Source of the DNA: G958296245 sp965262055
GTDB lineage: Bacteria > Chloroflexota > Dehalococcoidia > Lucifugimonadales > G958296245
Length of the DNA stretch: 64,000 nt
Assembly (NCBI GenBank): GCA_965262055.1
Contig: CBDHEI010000002.1
Coordinates: forward strand, 1,798,001 to 1,862,000
Direction of reading: 5' to 3'
Shown: piece after piece, positions 28,763 to 38,245 of the stretch
Layout of the letters: every line of letters begins with the position of its first letter
Numbering within the stretch: the first letter of the stretch is position 1
Translations under genes and position numbers: made by a program
Notes under the pieces: generated by a model
What the model saw: only the letters and a program-made list of their open reading frames with translations
Database searches by the model: none
What the model was told of the DNA's origin: nothing

Positions 28763-30510
28763 CCCACATTTCCCATATCAACCCTGCAGGGCTTGCCGTA
28801 ATCAGCAACAGCGATACCCGATGTAGCCGAATAGCAGAGCACAGTGGTTATCATGAGTGCTAGACTGGTCGTGAGCGACTACTCTAGTTCTTGATAACGT
28901 ACCCACTCAGGAGGCACCCAATGGGTGAAAGCACCAACCCCCGCGCCACGCTCCGTTTCGACCGACGTGTACGGTTGGAGTTTCGCGGCGCTACCATCAC
29001 CTCGGACGCTGGGCTGCTGGCCTGCCGCGAGTTGGACGATGCACTGGGGCTGACGGAGACGGCGAATGAGTGTCTGCAGGAGAGCCGTGGCGGTCGTAAC
29101 GTGCAGCACCGATTGGTGGGCCTTCTCAGGCAGTCGGTGTACAGTCGTCTGGCGGGCTACGAGGATACCAACGACGCTGAACGGTTGGCCCAGGACCCGA
29201 CGATGCGGGTAGTCGTTGGACGGCGAGGTGGTCCTGAGAGACCGGCCGCCAGCACCAACACCATCAGCCGGTTCGAGACCGAGGTGCTTACCCAAGACGG
29301 CAACGTGGAAGGGTTGGGCCGAGTGAACGCTACGTGGGTGGACCGGGCGATGACGCACACAGCGCACCGGCGGGTGATCTTGGACATGGACAGTTCGGAG
29401 AGTCCGGTACATGGAGGACAGGAGGGAGCGTCGTACAACGGTCACTTTGGGAGCACGTGCTATCACCCTTTGTTCGTGTTCAACCAGTTCGGTGACTGCG
29501 AGGGGGCGATGCTCCGTGCGGGGAACGTACATAGCGCGCACAGGTGGCGTGATGTATTGGATCCGATCCTGTCCCGCTACGGGGCGACAGGAGTGCGGCG
29601 GTACTTTCGTGCCGATGCCGCATTCGCCAAGCCGGACATCTATGAGTACCTCGAGGAGCGGCACGTCCTTTACGCTATAAGACTCCCCGGCAACGAGGTG
29701 CTGCAACGGGAGATCGCCCCTCTGCTCAGGAGGCCGGTGGGGAGGCCGCCGAAGCGTCCAGTGATCCTATACGACGACTTCTGGTATCGTGCCGGGAGTT
29801 GGGACCGCGCTCGGCGGGTGGTGGCCAAGGTGGAGTGGCATAGGGGAGAGCTATTCCCCCGGGTGGGCTTCATCGTCACGAACATGACGGCTGGCCCCGA
29901 AGGAGTGGTGCGATTCTACAATGGTCGCGGGACAGCCGAGCAGTGGATCAAGGAGGGGAAGTACGCGCTGAACTGGACTCGGCTGTCGTGCCATCGGTTC
30001 GTGGCCAACCGGGTGCGTCTATCTCTGTTCGTCCTGGCGTACAACCTTGGGAACTTCCTTCGCCGGCTGTGTCTGCCCAAGGCGGTCAAGCACTGGTCGC
30101 TGCGGAGCGTGCAGGTCAAGCTGATCAAGATGGGAGGCCGTCTGGTGCGGCACTCCCGGTGGTTGATCTTTCAGTTATCCGAGATGTCGGTTCCTCGACG
30201 GTTGTTCCAGGGAGTGTTGGATCGTATCGGCCGGTTATCGCCGGCGCCAAGCTGAGGGAGGGTACAACCACGATCTTGCCAAGAGGGGGAGAGCGCTCCA
30301 GGGAGTCGCCTTGTCTTCAATGCGCTTTCACCCCACTGGCAGGGGACACGAGGACGATGAAGACGGACAAGAAGGGTGCTCTACGACTGCAAACGCATCT
30401 CTTATCGGATAGACCGGCGATTGACTGGCCTTGCAGGACCTGACTATGATGCTAACATCTCGTTTGGGCTGCCCCTTGAGCCTGAAGACTCCCAATATGG
30501 GAAATCCCGG
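28763..30510 (+). mobile_element. IS1380-family element ISB, copy 1 (nested in ISA)
   Basis: A 1748-bp element with imperfect terminal inverted repeats (CCCACATTTCCCATAT left; CCGGGATTTCCCATAT as complement of the right end). It is flanked by 5-bp duplications CCTAT at 28758-28762 and 30511-30515. The uninterrupted target is visible in ISA copy 2, which proves the insertion. An almost identical inverted copy lies at 32309-34056. Confidence 0.95.
28921..30255 (+). CDS. IS1380-family transposase (ISB copy 1)
   Basis: A 444-residue DDE transposase. The ATG at 28921 follows AGGAGG at 28909-28914. Putative catalytic residues lie in ILDMDSSESPVHG, YFRADAAFAKPD and GTAEQWIKEGKYA. The block NGHFGSTCYHPLFVFNQFGD is typical of the family. 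It appears intact and could mobilise both ISB copies. It differs from the second copy by one visible residue (VTNMTAG here, VTSMTAG there). Confidence 0.93.
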   Translation: MGESTNPRATLRFDRRVRLEFRGATITSDAGLLACRELDDALGLTETANECLQESRGGRNVQHRLVGLLRQSVYSRLAGYEDTNDAERLAQDPTMRVVVGRRGGPERPAASTNTISRFETEVLTQDGNVEGLGRVNATWVDRAMTHTAHRRVILDMDSSESPVHGGQEGASYNGHFGSTCYHPLFVFNQFGDCEGAMLRAGNVHSAHRWRDVLDPILSRYGATGVRRYFRADAAFAKPDIYEYLEERHVLYAIRLPGNEVLQREIAPLLRRPVGRPPKRPVILYDDFWYRAGSWDRARRVVAKVEWHRGELFPRVGFIVTNMTAGPEGVVRFYNGRGTAEQWIKEGKYALNWTRLSCHRFVANRVRLSLFVLAYNLGNFLRRLCLPKAVKHWSLRSVQVKLIKMGGRLVRHSRWLIFQLSEMSVPRRLFQGVLDRIGRLSPAPS

Positions 30511-31265
30511 CCTATACCCCCTTCCAGAGTGAACCCGACGCCGCGCCGGTGCGGCTCATCGTCCGGCGGGTGAAGCCCACGCCCGGTTCCCAGTTGGCCC
30601 TCTTCGCCACCTACAGCTATCACGGCTTCATCACCGACCGGGACGGGGAAACCCTGGAACTGGAGGCCGATCATCGCCGCCACGCCGAGATCGAGAACGC
30701 CATTCGAGACCTGAAACACGGCGTCGGACTCAACCATCTCCCCTCGGGGCGCTTCGCCGCCAACGGCGCCTGGCTGGCGGTGCAGGTGATGGCACACAAC
30801 CTCGCCCGCTGGACAGCGCGCATCGGTCTGGCCGAACGGACCGTGACCACCAAGACCCTCAGGCGGCGGGTCTTCGCTCTGGTGGGACGGATCACCCGCT
30901 CGGCGCGCCGCCTTACCCTGCATCTTCCCCAGCATTGGCCTTGGGAAACCCAGTTCACTCGCGCCATGGCCCGGCTGCGAGCCATTCCACTCCCCGCCTG
31001 AACTGCCAGCCTGCAACTGACCCAACTTCCCTGCAAACTCGTGCCACCCCGGTCCCGCGAGAGTTCCCTGCTGCGTATTCTCTCGCCATCCCGCGCATCG
31101 CAGCTCCCGCAGAGGGCCATAGGGGCGCAAGGCGGCGACTGAAGACCGTTCGCCGACCTTCCAATCTACCCCAATGAGCCCAGCCATCTCCCCTGTAGCT
31201 CCCTCACCCACCCTGCCGCTGTCCTCACGCCGTCCATCGGTGTCCTTCGGTGGATTCGGGGTAAA

Positions 31266-31693
31266 GGACGGTATGCGGACCGTGAAGTCGGCTCGTCCCT
31301 AACATGGATCTGCTCACGGTATGTGTTGGGAAGGGGCTCCAAACGTTGGTCGGACTTAGGGCGTGAGACTTTCGGGGCGGGCAGGCGAAGCGGGCGACAC
31401 CTGCAGGGATATTCGTGCGGCGGTAGGCGTCAGGGGTTGGTCGCCGTAGAATCTCTTGGAGCTACCATGCCAGTCAGGGCGGTTGAGCAACATAGCCGTG
31501 AATCCGACTAGCGGCCGTGAACGGTTCTCGGCCTGGTGTTATCTTTAGGCCAACACATTCCTGTGCTTCGAACTTTGGGCCAACTGGTTCGCCCACCCAA
31601 GATTTCTAAGACGCGAGAATTGTTGCAAGCGACCGGAACAAGCCCATTCGGAAGGCAGGACGATTCGCCGGACGGCGGTCATCACACACAGGT
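31266..31693. other. Gene-free stretch between ISA copy 1 and the AAA-TOPRIM gene
   Basis: About 430 bp without a convincing reading frame, promoter or repeat. It lies downstream of the AAA-TOPRIM gene 3' end. Confidence 0.4.
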
Positions 31694-32308
31694 TCAGTCA
31701 CCTGAGAGAATATCGCTCGGCAATGGCCCGAGCAGTTCTCTCACATGTCGAAGCATGTCTTCGTCGTCTTTCAGCAGTTGGATAACCGCCTTTGCGTACT
31801 CGTTCTCATCGTCGAAACCAAGTTGCTTTGAAATGTGATCGAGTGCACCAGTCCTCCTAATTGGATACTGTCGAATTATGGCATCAAGGTCGTTTCTACT
31901 GATCAATTCAACTAGCGTCTGGCGTTCTTGTTGCAATATGCCCGGAGCATCCATATCGATCTTGATGGGTTGATCGAGAGGAGATGTCTTTGGATTTGGC
32001 AAGTGCTTAAGCATTTCTTCCCGTAGCTTGCGTCCCGCTGAAAGCTTGGCCAACTGTCCGCAATGGTTCCTTATTGCGTTGATTGCCGCTTCTCTTGCAG
32101 GTACCAGACGAGACGATACATCATCCCCAGTTAGATTGGTCCGCCTCTTGGCCACTTCCTCCTGGACCTTCTGATCAAAATATATGGACTCGACCGAGTA
32201 AACCTCGATCGGATGTATGCCCTCTGCCCTTAGTTTCTCTACGTCATCAGCGTTTCGACCATCTCTATCCACGATTCCATAGGCTTTGACCCAGTGCAAT
32301 GCATTTGA

Positions 32309-34056
32309 CCGGGATTTCCCATATTGGGAGTCTTCAGGCTCAAGGGGCAGCCCAAACGAGATGGTAGCATCATAGTCAGGTCCTGCAAGGCCAGTCAATC
32401 GCCGGTCTATCCGATAAGAGATGCGTTTGCAGTCGTAGAGCACCCTTCTTGTCCGTCTTCATCGTCCTCGTGTCCCCTGCCAGTGGGGTGAAAGCGCATT
32501 GAAGACAAGGCGACTCCCTGGAGCGCTCTCCCCCTCTTGGCAAGATCGTGGTTGTACCCTCCCTCAGCTTGGCGCCGGCGATAACCGGCCGATACGATCC
32601 AACACTCCCTGGAACAACCGTCGAGGAACCGACATCTCGGATAACTGAAAGATCAACCACCGGGAGTGCCGCACCAGACGGCCTCCCATCTTGATCAGCT
32701 TGACCTGCACGCTCCGCAGCGACCAGTGCTTGACCGCCTTGGGCAGACACAGCCGGCGAAGGAAGTTCCCAAGGTTGTACGCCAGGACGAACAGAGATAG
32801 ACGCACCCGGTTGGCCACGAACCGATGGCACGACAGCCGAGTCCAGTTCAGCGCGTACTTCCCCTCCTTGATCCACTGCTCGGCTGTCCCGCGACCATTG
32901 TAGAATCGCACCACTCCTTCGGGGCCAGCCGTCATGCTCGTGACTATGAAGCCCACCCGGGGGAATAGCTCTCCCCTATGCCACTCCACCTTGGCCACCA
33001 CCCGCCGAGCGCGGTCCCAACTCCCGGCACGATACCAGAAGTCGTCGTATAGGATCACTGGACGCTTCGGCGGCCTCCCCACAGGCCTCCTGAGCAGAGG
33101 GGCGATCTCCCGTTGCAGCACCTCGTTGCCGGGGAGTCTTATAGCGTAAAGGACGTGCCGCTCCTCGAGGTACTCATAGATGTCCGGCTTGGCGAATGCG
33201 GCATCGGCACGAAAGTACCGCCGCACTCCTGTCGCCCCGTAGCGGGACAGGATCGGATCCAATACATCACGCCACCTGTGCGCGCTATGTACGTTCCCCG
33301 CACGGAGCATCGCCCCCTCGCAGTCACCGAACTGGTTGAACACGAACAAAGGGTGATAGCACGTGCTCCCAAAGTGACCGTTGTACGACGCTCCCTCCTG
33401 TCCTCCATGTACCGGACTCTCCGAACTGTCCATGTCCAAGATCACCCGCCGGTGCGCTGTGTGCGTCATCGCCCGGTCCACCCACGTAGCGTTCACTCGG
33501 CCCAACCCTTCCACGTTGCCGTCTTGGGTAAGCACCTCGGTCTCGAACCGGCTGATGGTGTTGGTGCTGGCGGCCGGTCTCTCAGGACCACCTCGCCGTC
33601 CAACGACTACCCGCATCGTCGGGTCCTGGGCCAACCGTTCAGCGTCGTTGGTATCCTCGTAGCCCGCCAGACGACTGTACACCGACTGCCTGAGAAGGCC
33701 CACCAATCGGTGCTGCACGTTACGACCGCCACGGCTCTCCTGCAGACACTCATTCGCCGTCTCCGTCAGCCCCAGTGCATCGTCCAACTCGCGGCAGGCC
33801 AGCAGCCCAGCGTCCGAGGTGATGGTAGCGCCGCGAAACTCCAACCGTACACGTCGGTCGAAACGGAGCGTGGCGCGGGGGTTGGTGCTTTCACCCATTG
33901 GGTGCCTCCTGAGTGGGTACGTTATCAAGAACTAGAGTAGTCGCTCACGACCAGTCTAGCACTCATGATAACCACTGTGCTCTGCTATTCGGCTACATCG
34001 GGTATCGCTGTTGCTGATTACGGCAAGCCCTGCAGGGTTGATATGGGAAATGTGGG
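32309..34056 (-). mobile_element. IS1380-family element ISB, copy 2
   Basis: The same 1748-bp length and ends as copy 1, in opposite orientation. Flanked by the 5-bp duplication TTTGA at 32304-32308 and 34057-34061. It interrupts the AAA-TOPRIM gene between its TOPRIM glutamate and the DxD motif. Confidence 0.95.
32564..33898 (-). CDS. IS1380-family transposase (ISB copy 2)
   Basis: A 444-residue transposase essentially identical to the one at 28921-30255, with the same ATG context (AGGAGG, 6-bp spacing). It differs by a Ser in VTSMTAG. The frame is intact, so this copy may also be active. Confidence 0.93.
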   Translation of the reverse strand: MGESTNPRATLRFDRRVRLEFRGATITSDAGLLACRELDDALGLTETANECLQESRGGRNVQHRLVGLLRQSVYSRLAGYEDTNDAERLAQDPTMRVVVGRRGGPERPAASTNTISRFETEVLTQDGNVEGLGRVNATWVDRAMTHTAHRRVILDMDSSESPVHGGQEGASYNGHFGSTCYHPLFVFNQFGDCEGAMLRAGNVHSAHRWRDVLDPILSRYGATGVRRYFRADAAFAKPDIYEYLEERHVLYAIRLPGNEVLQREIAPLLRRPVGRPPKRPVILYDDFWYRAGSWDRARRVVAKVEWHRGELFPRVGFIVTSMTAGPEGVVRFYNGRGTAEQWIKEGKYALNWTRLSCHRFVANRVRLSLFVLAYNLGNFLRRLCLPKAVKHWSLRSVQVKLIKMGGRLVRHSRWLIFQLSEMSVPRRLFQGVLDRIGRLSPAPS

Positions 34057-35107
34057 TTTGATGCCCTGATACTCTTTACAGCATCTTCTACGGACTTCCG
34101 TGTTCCTCGGGGAATGATCGATGCACAAGGGAAAATCAGACTATAGAGAGGTGCATCGAGGCTGCTTCTCTCTCCCTCTACAAAAACCACAGTGCGTCGG
34201 GCGCCCAAGACATCTGTCTTCAGCTCCTCATCGATGTCGAGCGGTGAGTCCACCAAGTCAACGTCCCAGGTCACAACAGAGCCACCCCGATAAGTGCAAC
34301 TTCTGACAAGTAGTATCTTGGACACCGGGCTGTCGAGAGGAAGGGTCAGTTCGTGAGTCGAAATTACAAACATGCAGTCAGTCCTCTTGGAAAAGAGGGC
34401 ACTCAGAAGAGGCGAGACTATAGATCTATGCAGATGCAACTCGGGTTCGTCGATCAGGACTAATGTGCCTGATTGGACCGTAAGTACTTCAGCGGCCAAT
34501 AGCAAGGCGTTACGTTCTCCATCCGACATCTCTGCCACACTAAATGGTTCTGATCCAGACCTGGTTGCCACTATCGTTGCATTCCTATCTACCGAAAACG
34601 CGAACGGCAGGTTGGCATTGCTCAACAAGCCACTCAATGCCATTAATGGATCCTCGTTACATTTCAGTAGTTTGCACCCCTTGGTTCTGTCTCCTGCACG
34701 GAATGCATCGGTTATATTCTGGCTGATGTGGCTTCGTTTCTGGATCAGGTCGAATATAGCCATATTGACCCGAAGTTCAGGATTGTGATCCATCCAGCGA
34801 GAGTCCCGTTGGACGTCCGAGTTCTGCAGATTAATCTCTTGTTGTTGCTTTCGGGATGGGGTTAAGTTAGACGCGCCAGACTGTAACCACGTCCTGCGAT
34901 GTGGAGGAATCCAGCGCGACGTTGCGCTGTGAACGGAATTTAGGTGGTGAACCAGGGCTGACTTGCCGGTCCCGTTCGCTCCGAGCACGTGCAGAATGTC
35001 ACCGGGATCCAATTGAACGTCACAGGGTCCAGACGGCCCGGGTACTGATATCGATAAGGTCATACCATCGGCCCTCCATGGCTCAGAGCTCTATTGACTA
35101 GACCCGA

Positions 35108-35550
35108 CTACGAGAGCGGCATACGCCTCTGGGAGACTTCTATGTGGAGAGCGAGCACGAAATGATCGACTCCGTTCGCTCCACGGGCATTGGGGTGGTA
35201 GGAGAGCTCACCCATGTCGAGGGGACCGAGTACCGCTGGTCCATCTCTGAGCTGTAGACTCAACGCGTCAACGGGCATGGCGTCTCCATCGGATTCAGCT
35301 TCCTCGGCTACCTCGAACCCCAGCAGTCCGAAAGACCTCACAGTCCCACGTCAGGTGTGGACGTCCAGCCGCTCAGGAACAGGGTCTGGGATTCTGCGAC
35401 CCAGCATGCGGCTAGACCGACCCCCGACAAGACTTCGATTAGACGGGGCGCGACAGACTCCCCCGCGCTCTCGAGCAGCATCGCGGCGGAGTTGGCATAG
35501 CAGTATGGACCATTGCCTATGTAAGCAAGCATGGGACTCTCAAATCGCAC
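35108..35550 (-). pseudogene. Frameshifted, truncated papain/C39-like (BtrH_N-like?) gene
   Basis: Two overlapping frames read as one protein. The first (from 35550) has GNGPYCYANSAAMLL and PRLIEVLSGVGL and stops at 35338. The second (from about 35341) continues VRSFGLLGFEVAEE and NGVDHFVLALHI and stops at 35108. A single lost base near the TGA would explain the break. The Cys in YCYAN and the His in VDHFVLA suggest a cysteine-peptidase-like fold. The C-terminus looks cut short before the AAA-TOPRIM gene. Family naming is tentative. Confidence 0.4.
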
Positions 35551-35599
35551 CGACGTGTATGCCTGTTACGTTGTGACCTGCCCACGATCTTCGCGTTAG

Positions 35600-37302
35600 C
35601 CCGAATCCACCGAAAGACGACTTTGGGGACAGTCCTTGAAGAAGCCAGAGGGTGCTCCTCTGAATCTGGGAGAATGGTTTTGAAACAGAAAACCGCCCGG
35701 AAACAAGGAGCACCCAGTAGATGCTGCCACAGAACAATCCCGACCGTATCGGCGTCGTCTTTGACGACCACCGCCTGGTGGCCAATGCCGGCCTGCTCCT
35801 GCCGGCCACCCTTGCACAGCACCTGGGCCTGCGGGAACTCGCCGACCATCACCTCGACCTCGGCTGCGCACCGGGGCGGGCGAACACGGGGGACAAACTG
35901 CTGACGCTGGTCGCTTCCGCGCTGGCGGGCGGCGACTTCATCGACGACGCCGATGCGCTGCGTGCTGGTGGGACGGTCGGTGTTCTCGGCTGCGTGGTCA
36001 AGGCGCCATCCACCCTGGGCACCTTCCTGCGCAGTTTCCGGTGGGGGCATGTCCGTCAACTCGACCGGGTGAGCCGCCAGTTGCTGGCACGCGCATGGGC
36101 CGCTGGGGCCGGACCCGGCGACTCGCCCCTGACCATCGACCTGGACTCCACCATCTGCGAGACCTATGGACTGGACAAAGAAGGGGCGCGACACCACAAC
36201 TACACCGGCGCGCGGGGCTATCACCCACTGCTGGCCATCGCCGCCGGAACCGGCGATGTGCTGATGTCCCGGCTGCGCGAGGGCCGTGCCAACACCGCTC
36301 GCGGCGCTGCCCACTTCCTGCGTGAAACGGTGGGGCGGGTGCGCTACGGTGGGGCCAGCGGCCAACTCACGGTGCGCGCCGACAGCGGTTTCTACGCCCA
36401 CGCTCTCGTCGCCGTCTGCCGCGAGATGGGTGTCCGCTTCTCCATCACCATCCGCCAGCACAAAGGCCTGCGGGAGTTGATTGAGGCGATCCCCGAGCAG
36501 GACTGGACGCCGATTCCCTACTGGATGGACGGCGCCGCCGATGTGGCCGAGACCACCTATACCCCCTTCCAGAGTGAACCCGACGCCGCGCCGGTGCGGC
36601 TCATCGTCCGGCGGGTGAAGCCCACGCCCGGTTCCCAGTTGGCCCTCTTCGCCACCTACAGCTATCACGGCTTCATCACCGACCGGGACGGGGAAACCCT
36701 GGAACTGGAGGCCGATCATCGCCGCCACGCCGAGATCGAGAACGCCATTCGAGACCTGAAACACGGCGTCGGACTCAACCATCTCCCCTCGGGGCGCTTC
36801 GCCGCCAACGGCGCCTGGCTGGCGGTGCAGGTGATGGCACACAACCTCGCCCGCTGGACAGCGCGCATCGGTCTGGCCGAACGGACCGTGACCACCAAGA
36901 CCCTCAGGCGGCGGGTCTTCGCTCTGGTGGGACGGATCACCCACTCGGCGCGCCGCCTTACCCTGCATCTTCCCCAGCATTGGCCTTGGGAAACCCAGTT
37001 CACTCGCGCCATGGCCCGGCTGCGAGCCATTCCACTCCCCGCCTGACTGCCAGCCTGCAACTGACCCAACTTCCCTGCAAACTCGTGCCACCCCGGTCCG
37101 CGAGAGTTCCCTGCTGCGTATTCTCTCGCCATCCCGCGCATCGCAGCTCCCGCAGAGGGCCATAGGGGCCCTATGCGGCGACTGAAGACCGTTCGCCGAC
37201 CTCCAATCTACCCCAATGAGCCCAGCCATCTCCCCTGTAGCTCCCTCACCCACCCTGCCGCTGTCCTCACGCCGTCCATAGGTGTCCTTCGGTGGATTCG
37301 GG
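35600..37302 (+). mobile_element. IS1380-family element ISA, copy 2 (intact)
   Basis: A 1703-bp element with inverted ends CCCGAATCCACCGAA/(A or G)G and flanking 5-bp duplications GTTAG at 35595-35599 and 37303-37307. Same orientation as copy 1. Because each copy has its own target duplication, the two were inserted separately rather than as one composite transposon. Confidence 0.95.
35721..37046 (+). CDS. IS1380-family transposase (ISA copy 2)
   Basis: An intact 441-residue DDE transposase. Putative catalytic acidic residues lie in LTIDLDSTICETYGLDKEGA, TVRADSGFYAHA and the late EIENAIRDLKHGVGL segment. The ATG at 35721 follows AAGGAG about 10 bp upstream. It serves as the reference that shows where ISB entered copy 1. 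Confidence 0.93.
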   Translation: MLPQNNPDRIGVVFDDHRLVANAGLLLPATLAQHLGLRELADHHLDLGCAPGRANTGDKLLTLVASALAGGDFIDDADALRAGGTVGVLGCVVKAPSTLGTFLRSFRWGHVRQLDRVSRQLLARAWAAGAGPGDSPLTIDLDSTICETYGLDKEGARHHNYTGARGYHPLLAIAAGTGDVLMSRLREGRANTARGAAHFLRETVGRVRYGGASGQLTVRADSGFYAHALVAVCREMGVRFSITIRQHKGLRELIEAIPEQDWTPIPYWMDGAADVAETTYTPFQSEPDAAPVRLIVRRVKPTPGSQLALFATYSYHGFITDRDGETLELEADHRRHAEIENAIRDLKHGVGLNHLPSGRFAANGAWLAVQVMAHNLARWTARIGLAERTVTTKTLRRRVFALVGRITHSARRLTLHLPQHWPWETQFTRAMARLRAIPLPA

Positions 37303-37518
37303 GTTAGAGGCATTGTAGCCTCTTCGGGGTAAAAGGCAGTCACCTTCCCCTGCTCCGTCACGCACAAGAAGAATTTGACCGCCACGAACACACGTGCTAT
37401 AGTCGTCCCATGGCAAAGACCGACTACTATTCGGGCCGCTCTACCATGACCGCCCCGTTGCGTGATCGCCTCGAAGAGCCTGCCCTGAGCTTGTCGAAAG
37501 GGCCCGCCCTGGGATCGG

Positions 37519-37631
37519 TGTCTCATTCTGTCTCTTTCGTCGCTCATTTTGCCTTGCTGGTCTCTCATTCCGTCTCATTCACGTCACGCGCTGTCTCGAA
37601 AGCCAAAGCTGAATGAGACACAATGTGACAG
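37519..37631 (+). repeat. Dispersed palindromic repeat, copy 1
   Basis: A 113-bp element with ends TGTCTCATTCTGTCTC and, inverted, GAATGAGACACAATGTGACA. Inner sub-repeats resemble TCTCATTNTGNCTC. It aligns over its whole length with the inverted copy at 48034-48147, including the shared core AAGCCAAAGCTGAATGAGAC. It lies in the gap between ISA copy 2 and the DUF336 gene. Confidence 0.75.
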
Positions 37632-37749
37632 AACTAGACATATCTCAGGGATTTCCGGTCCCACTCGACGGACAAGCCTGCCCCCTCCGGGTTGAGAGCC
37701 GCCTTCGGGAAGGATAGAATCGGCGCGTGACCGGACACAGGAGGTGCCC

Positions 37750-38163
37750 ATGGCTACCGTGACTCTCGCAGAGGCGATCAGGATATGTGACGCGGCTATC
37801 GCCAGGGCCGAGGAGATGGGCATCAGGGTCTCCGTCTCCGTGGTCGACTCTGGCTCCAACCTGCTGGCCACCCACCGGATGGACGGCGCGATCATCCTCG
37901 GCGTGGAGGGCAGCCGCGGCAAGGCGGTCGCATCCGTAATCTTCGGCCAGCCCAGCGGCGAGCTGGAGGCCCGCGCCGACCGCCCCACCTTCAGGGCGAT
38001 CCTTCTCCAGTACGGCGGCAAGTTCATAATGGGCCAGGGCGCCGTCCCCATATCTCGGGACGGCCAGATTGCCGGCGCCTGTGGCGTGGGCGGCGGGACG
38101 CCCCAGGAGGACGAGGACTGCGCCAGGGCCGGCATCGCGGCCATCGGCGCGCAGTGGCCCTGA
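37750..38163 (+). CDS. GlcG/HbpS-like heme-degrading-fold protein (DUF336)
   Basis: A 137-residue small cytoplasmic protein of the GlcG/HbpS family. The ATG at 37750 lies 5 bp after AGGAGG; a GTG two codons earlier is less well placed. Family signs are TLAEAIRICDAAIARAEEMG, VSVVDSGSNLLATHRMDGA, KAVASVIFG and the glycine-rich end GQIAGACGVGGGTPQEDEDCA. Members bind heme or accompany oxidoreductases. The molybdenum hydroxylase gene follows after 82 bp, a common partnership, but the biochemical role is not known. Confidence 0.88.
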   Translation: MATVTLAEAIRICDAAIARAEEMGIRVSVSVVDSGSNLLATHRMDGAIILGVEGSRGKAVASVIFGQPSGELEARADRPTFRAILLQYGGKFIMGQGAVPISRDGQIAGACGVGGGTPQEDEDCARAGIAAIGAQWP

Positions 38164-38245
38164 CGCACACCCGCCGGGGGGGCTTGTTGTACAATGCGGT
38201 GAGCGGTTTCCTAGACTAAGAAGACCCTCAGGAGGTAATGACGCA

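Larger units (their letters stand above)
27923..31001 (+). pseudogene. IS1380 transposase of ISA copy 1, split by ISB
   Basis: The 5' part (27923-28762) encodes the N-terminal 280 residues, including LTIDLDSTICETYGL and RADSGFYAHAL. The 3' part (30516-31001) encodes the rest. Joining them with one copy of the CCTAT duplication gives exactly 442 codons, matching the intact 441-aa copy at 35721. As it stands the protein is truncated after VAETTY, with a few ISB-derived residues, so it should be inactive. Confidence 0.9.
27802..31260 (+). mobile_element. IS1380-family element ISA, copy 1, interrupted by ISB
   Basis: Ends are CCCGAATCCACCGAA at 27802 and its complement ending at 31260. A 5-bp target duplication GTAAA flanks it (27797-27801 and 31261-31265). 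Without the nested 1748-bp element and its 5-bp duplication it is 1706 bp, nearly identical to the 1703-bp copy at 35600-37302. Three single-base indels near the right end account for the difference. Confidence 0.93.
31694..35063 (-). pseudogene. AAA ATPase-TOPRIM (DUF4435-like) fusion gene split by ISB
   Basis: Reading from 35063, residues 1-290 are an ABC-type AAA ATPase: Walker A GANGTGKS (28-35), signature SDGE (180-183), Walker B LVLIDEPE (201-208) and H-loop His237. A TOPRIM-like domain follows, with VVFVEGE (Glu296) before the break and YGIVDRDGR (Asp348, Asp350) after it. ISB inserted at codon 335. Removing 32309-34056 and one TTTGA copy restores exactly 539 codons (SIRASNALHWVKAYG across the join). 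Such ATPase-TOPRIM fusions occur in OLD-type nucleases and PARIS-like defence genes. Function is inferred from architecture. The G+C content is lower than the flanks. Confidence 0.85.

Noticed and set aside
27802..37302. Composite transposon bounded by the two direct ISA copies
   Set aside because: Each ISA copy has its own target duplication (GTAAA and GTTAG), so they inserted independently.
35517..37568. 683-codon open frame on the minus strand across ISA copy 2
   Set aside because: It is antisense to an intact IS1380 transposase, and its composition is a shadow of that high-G+C gene.
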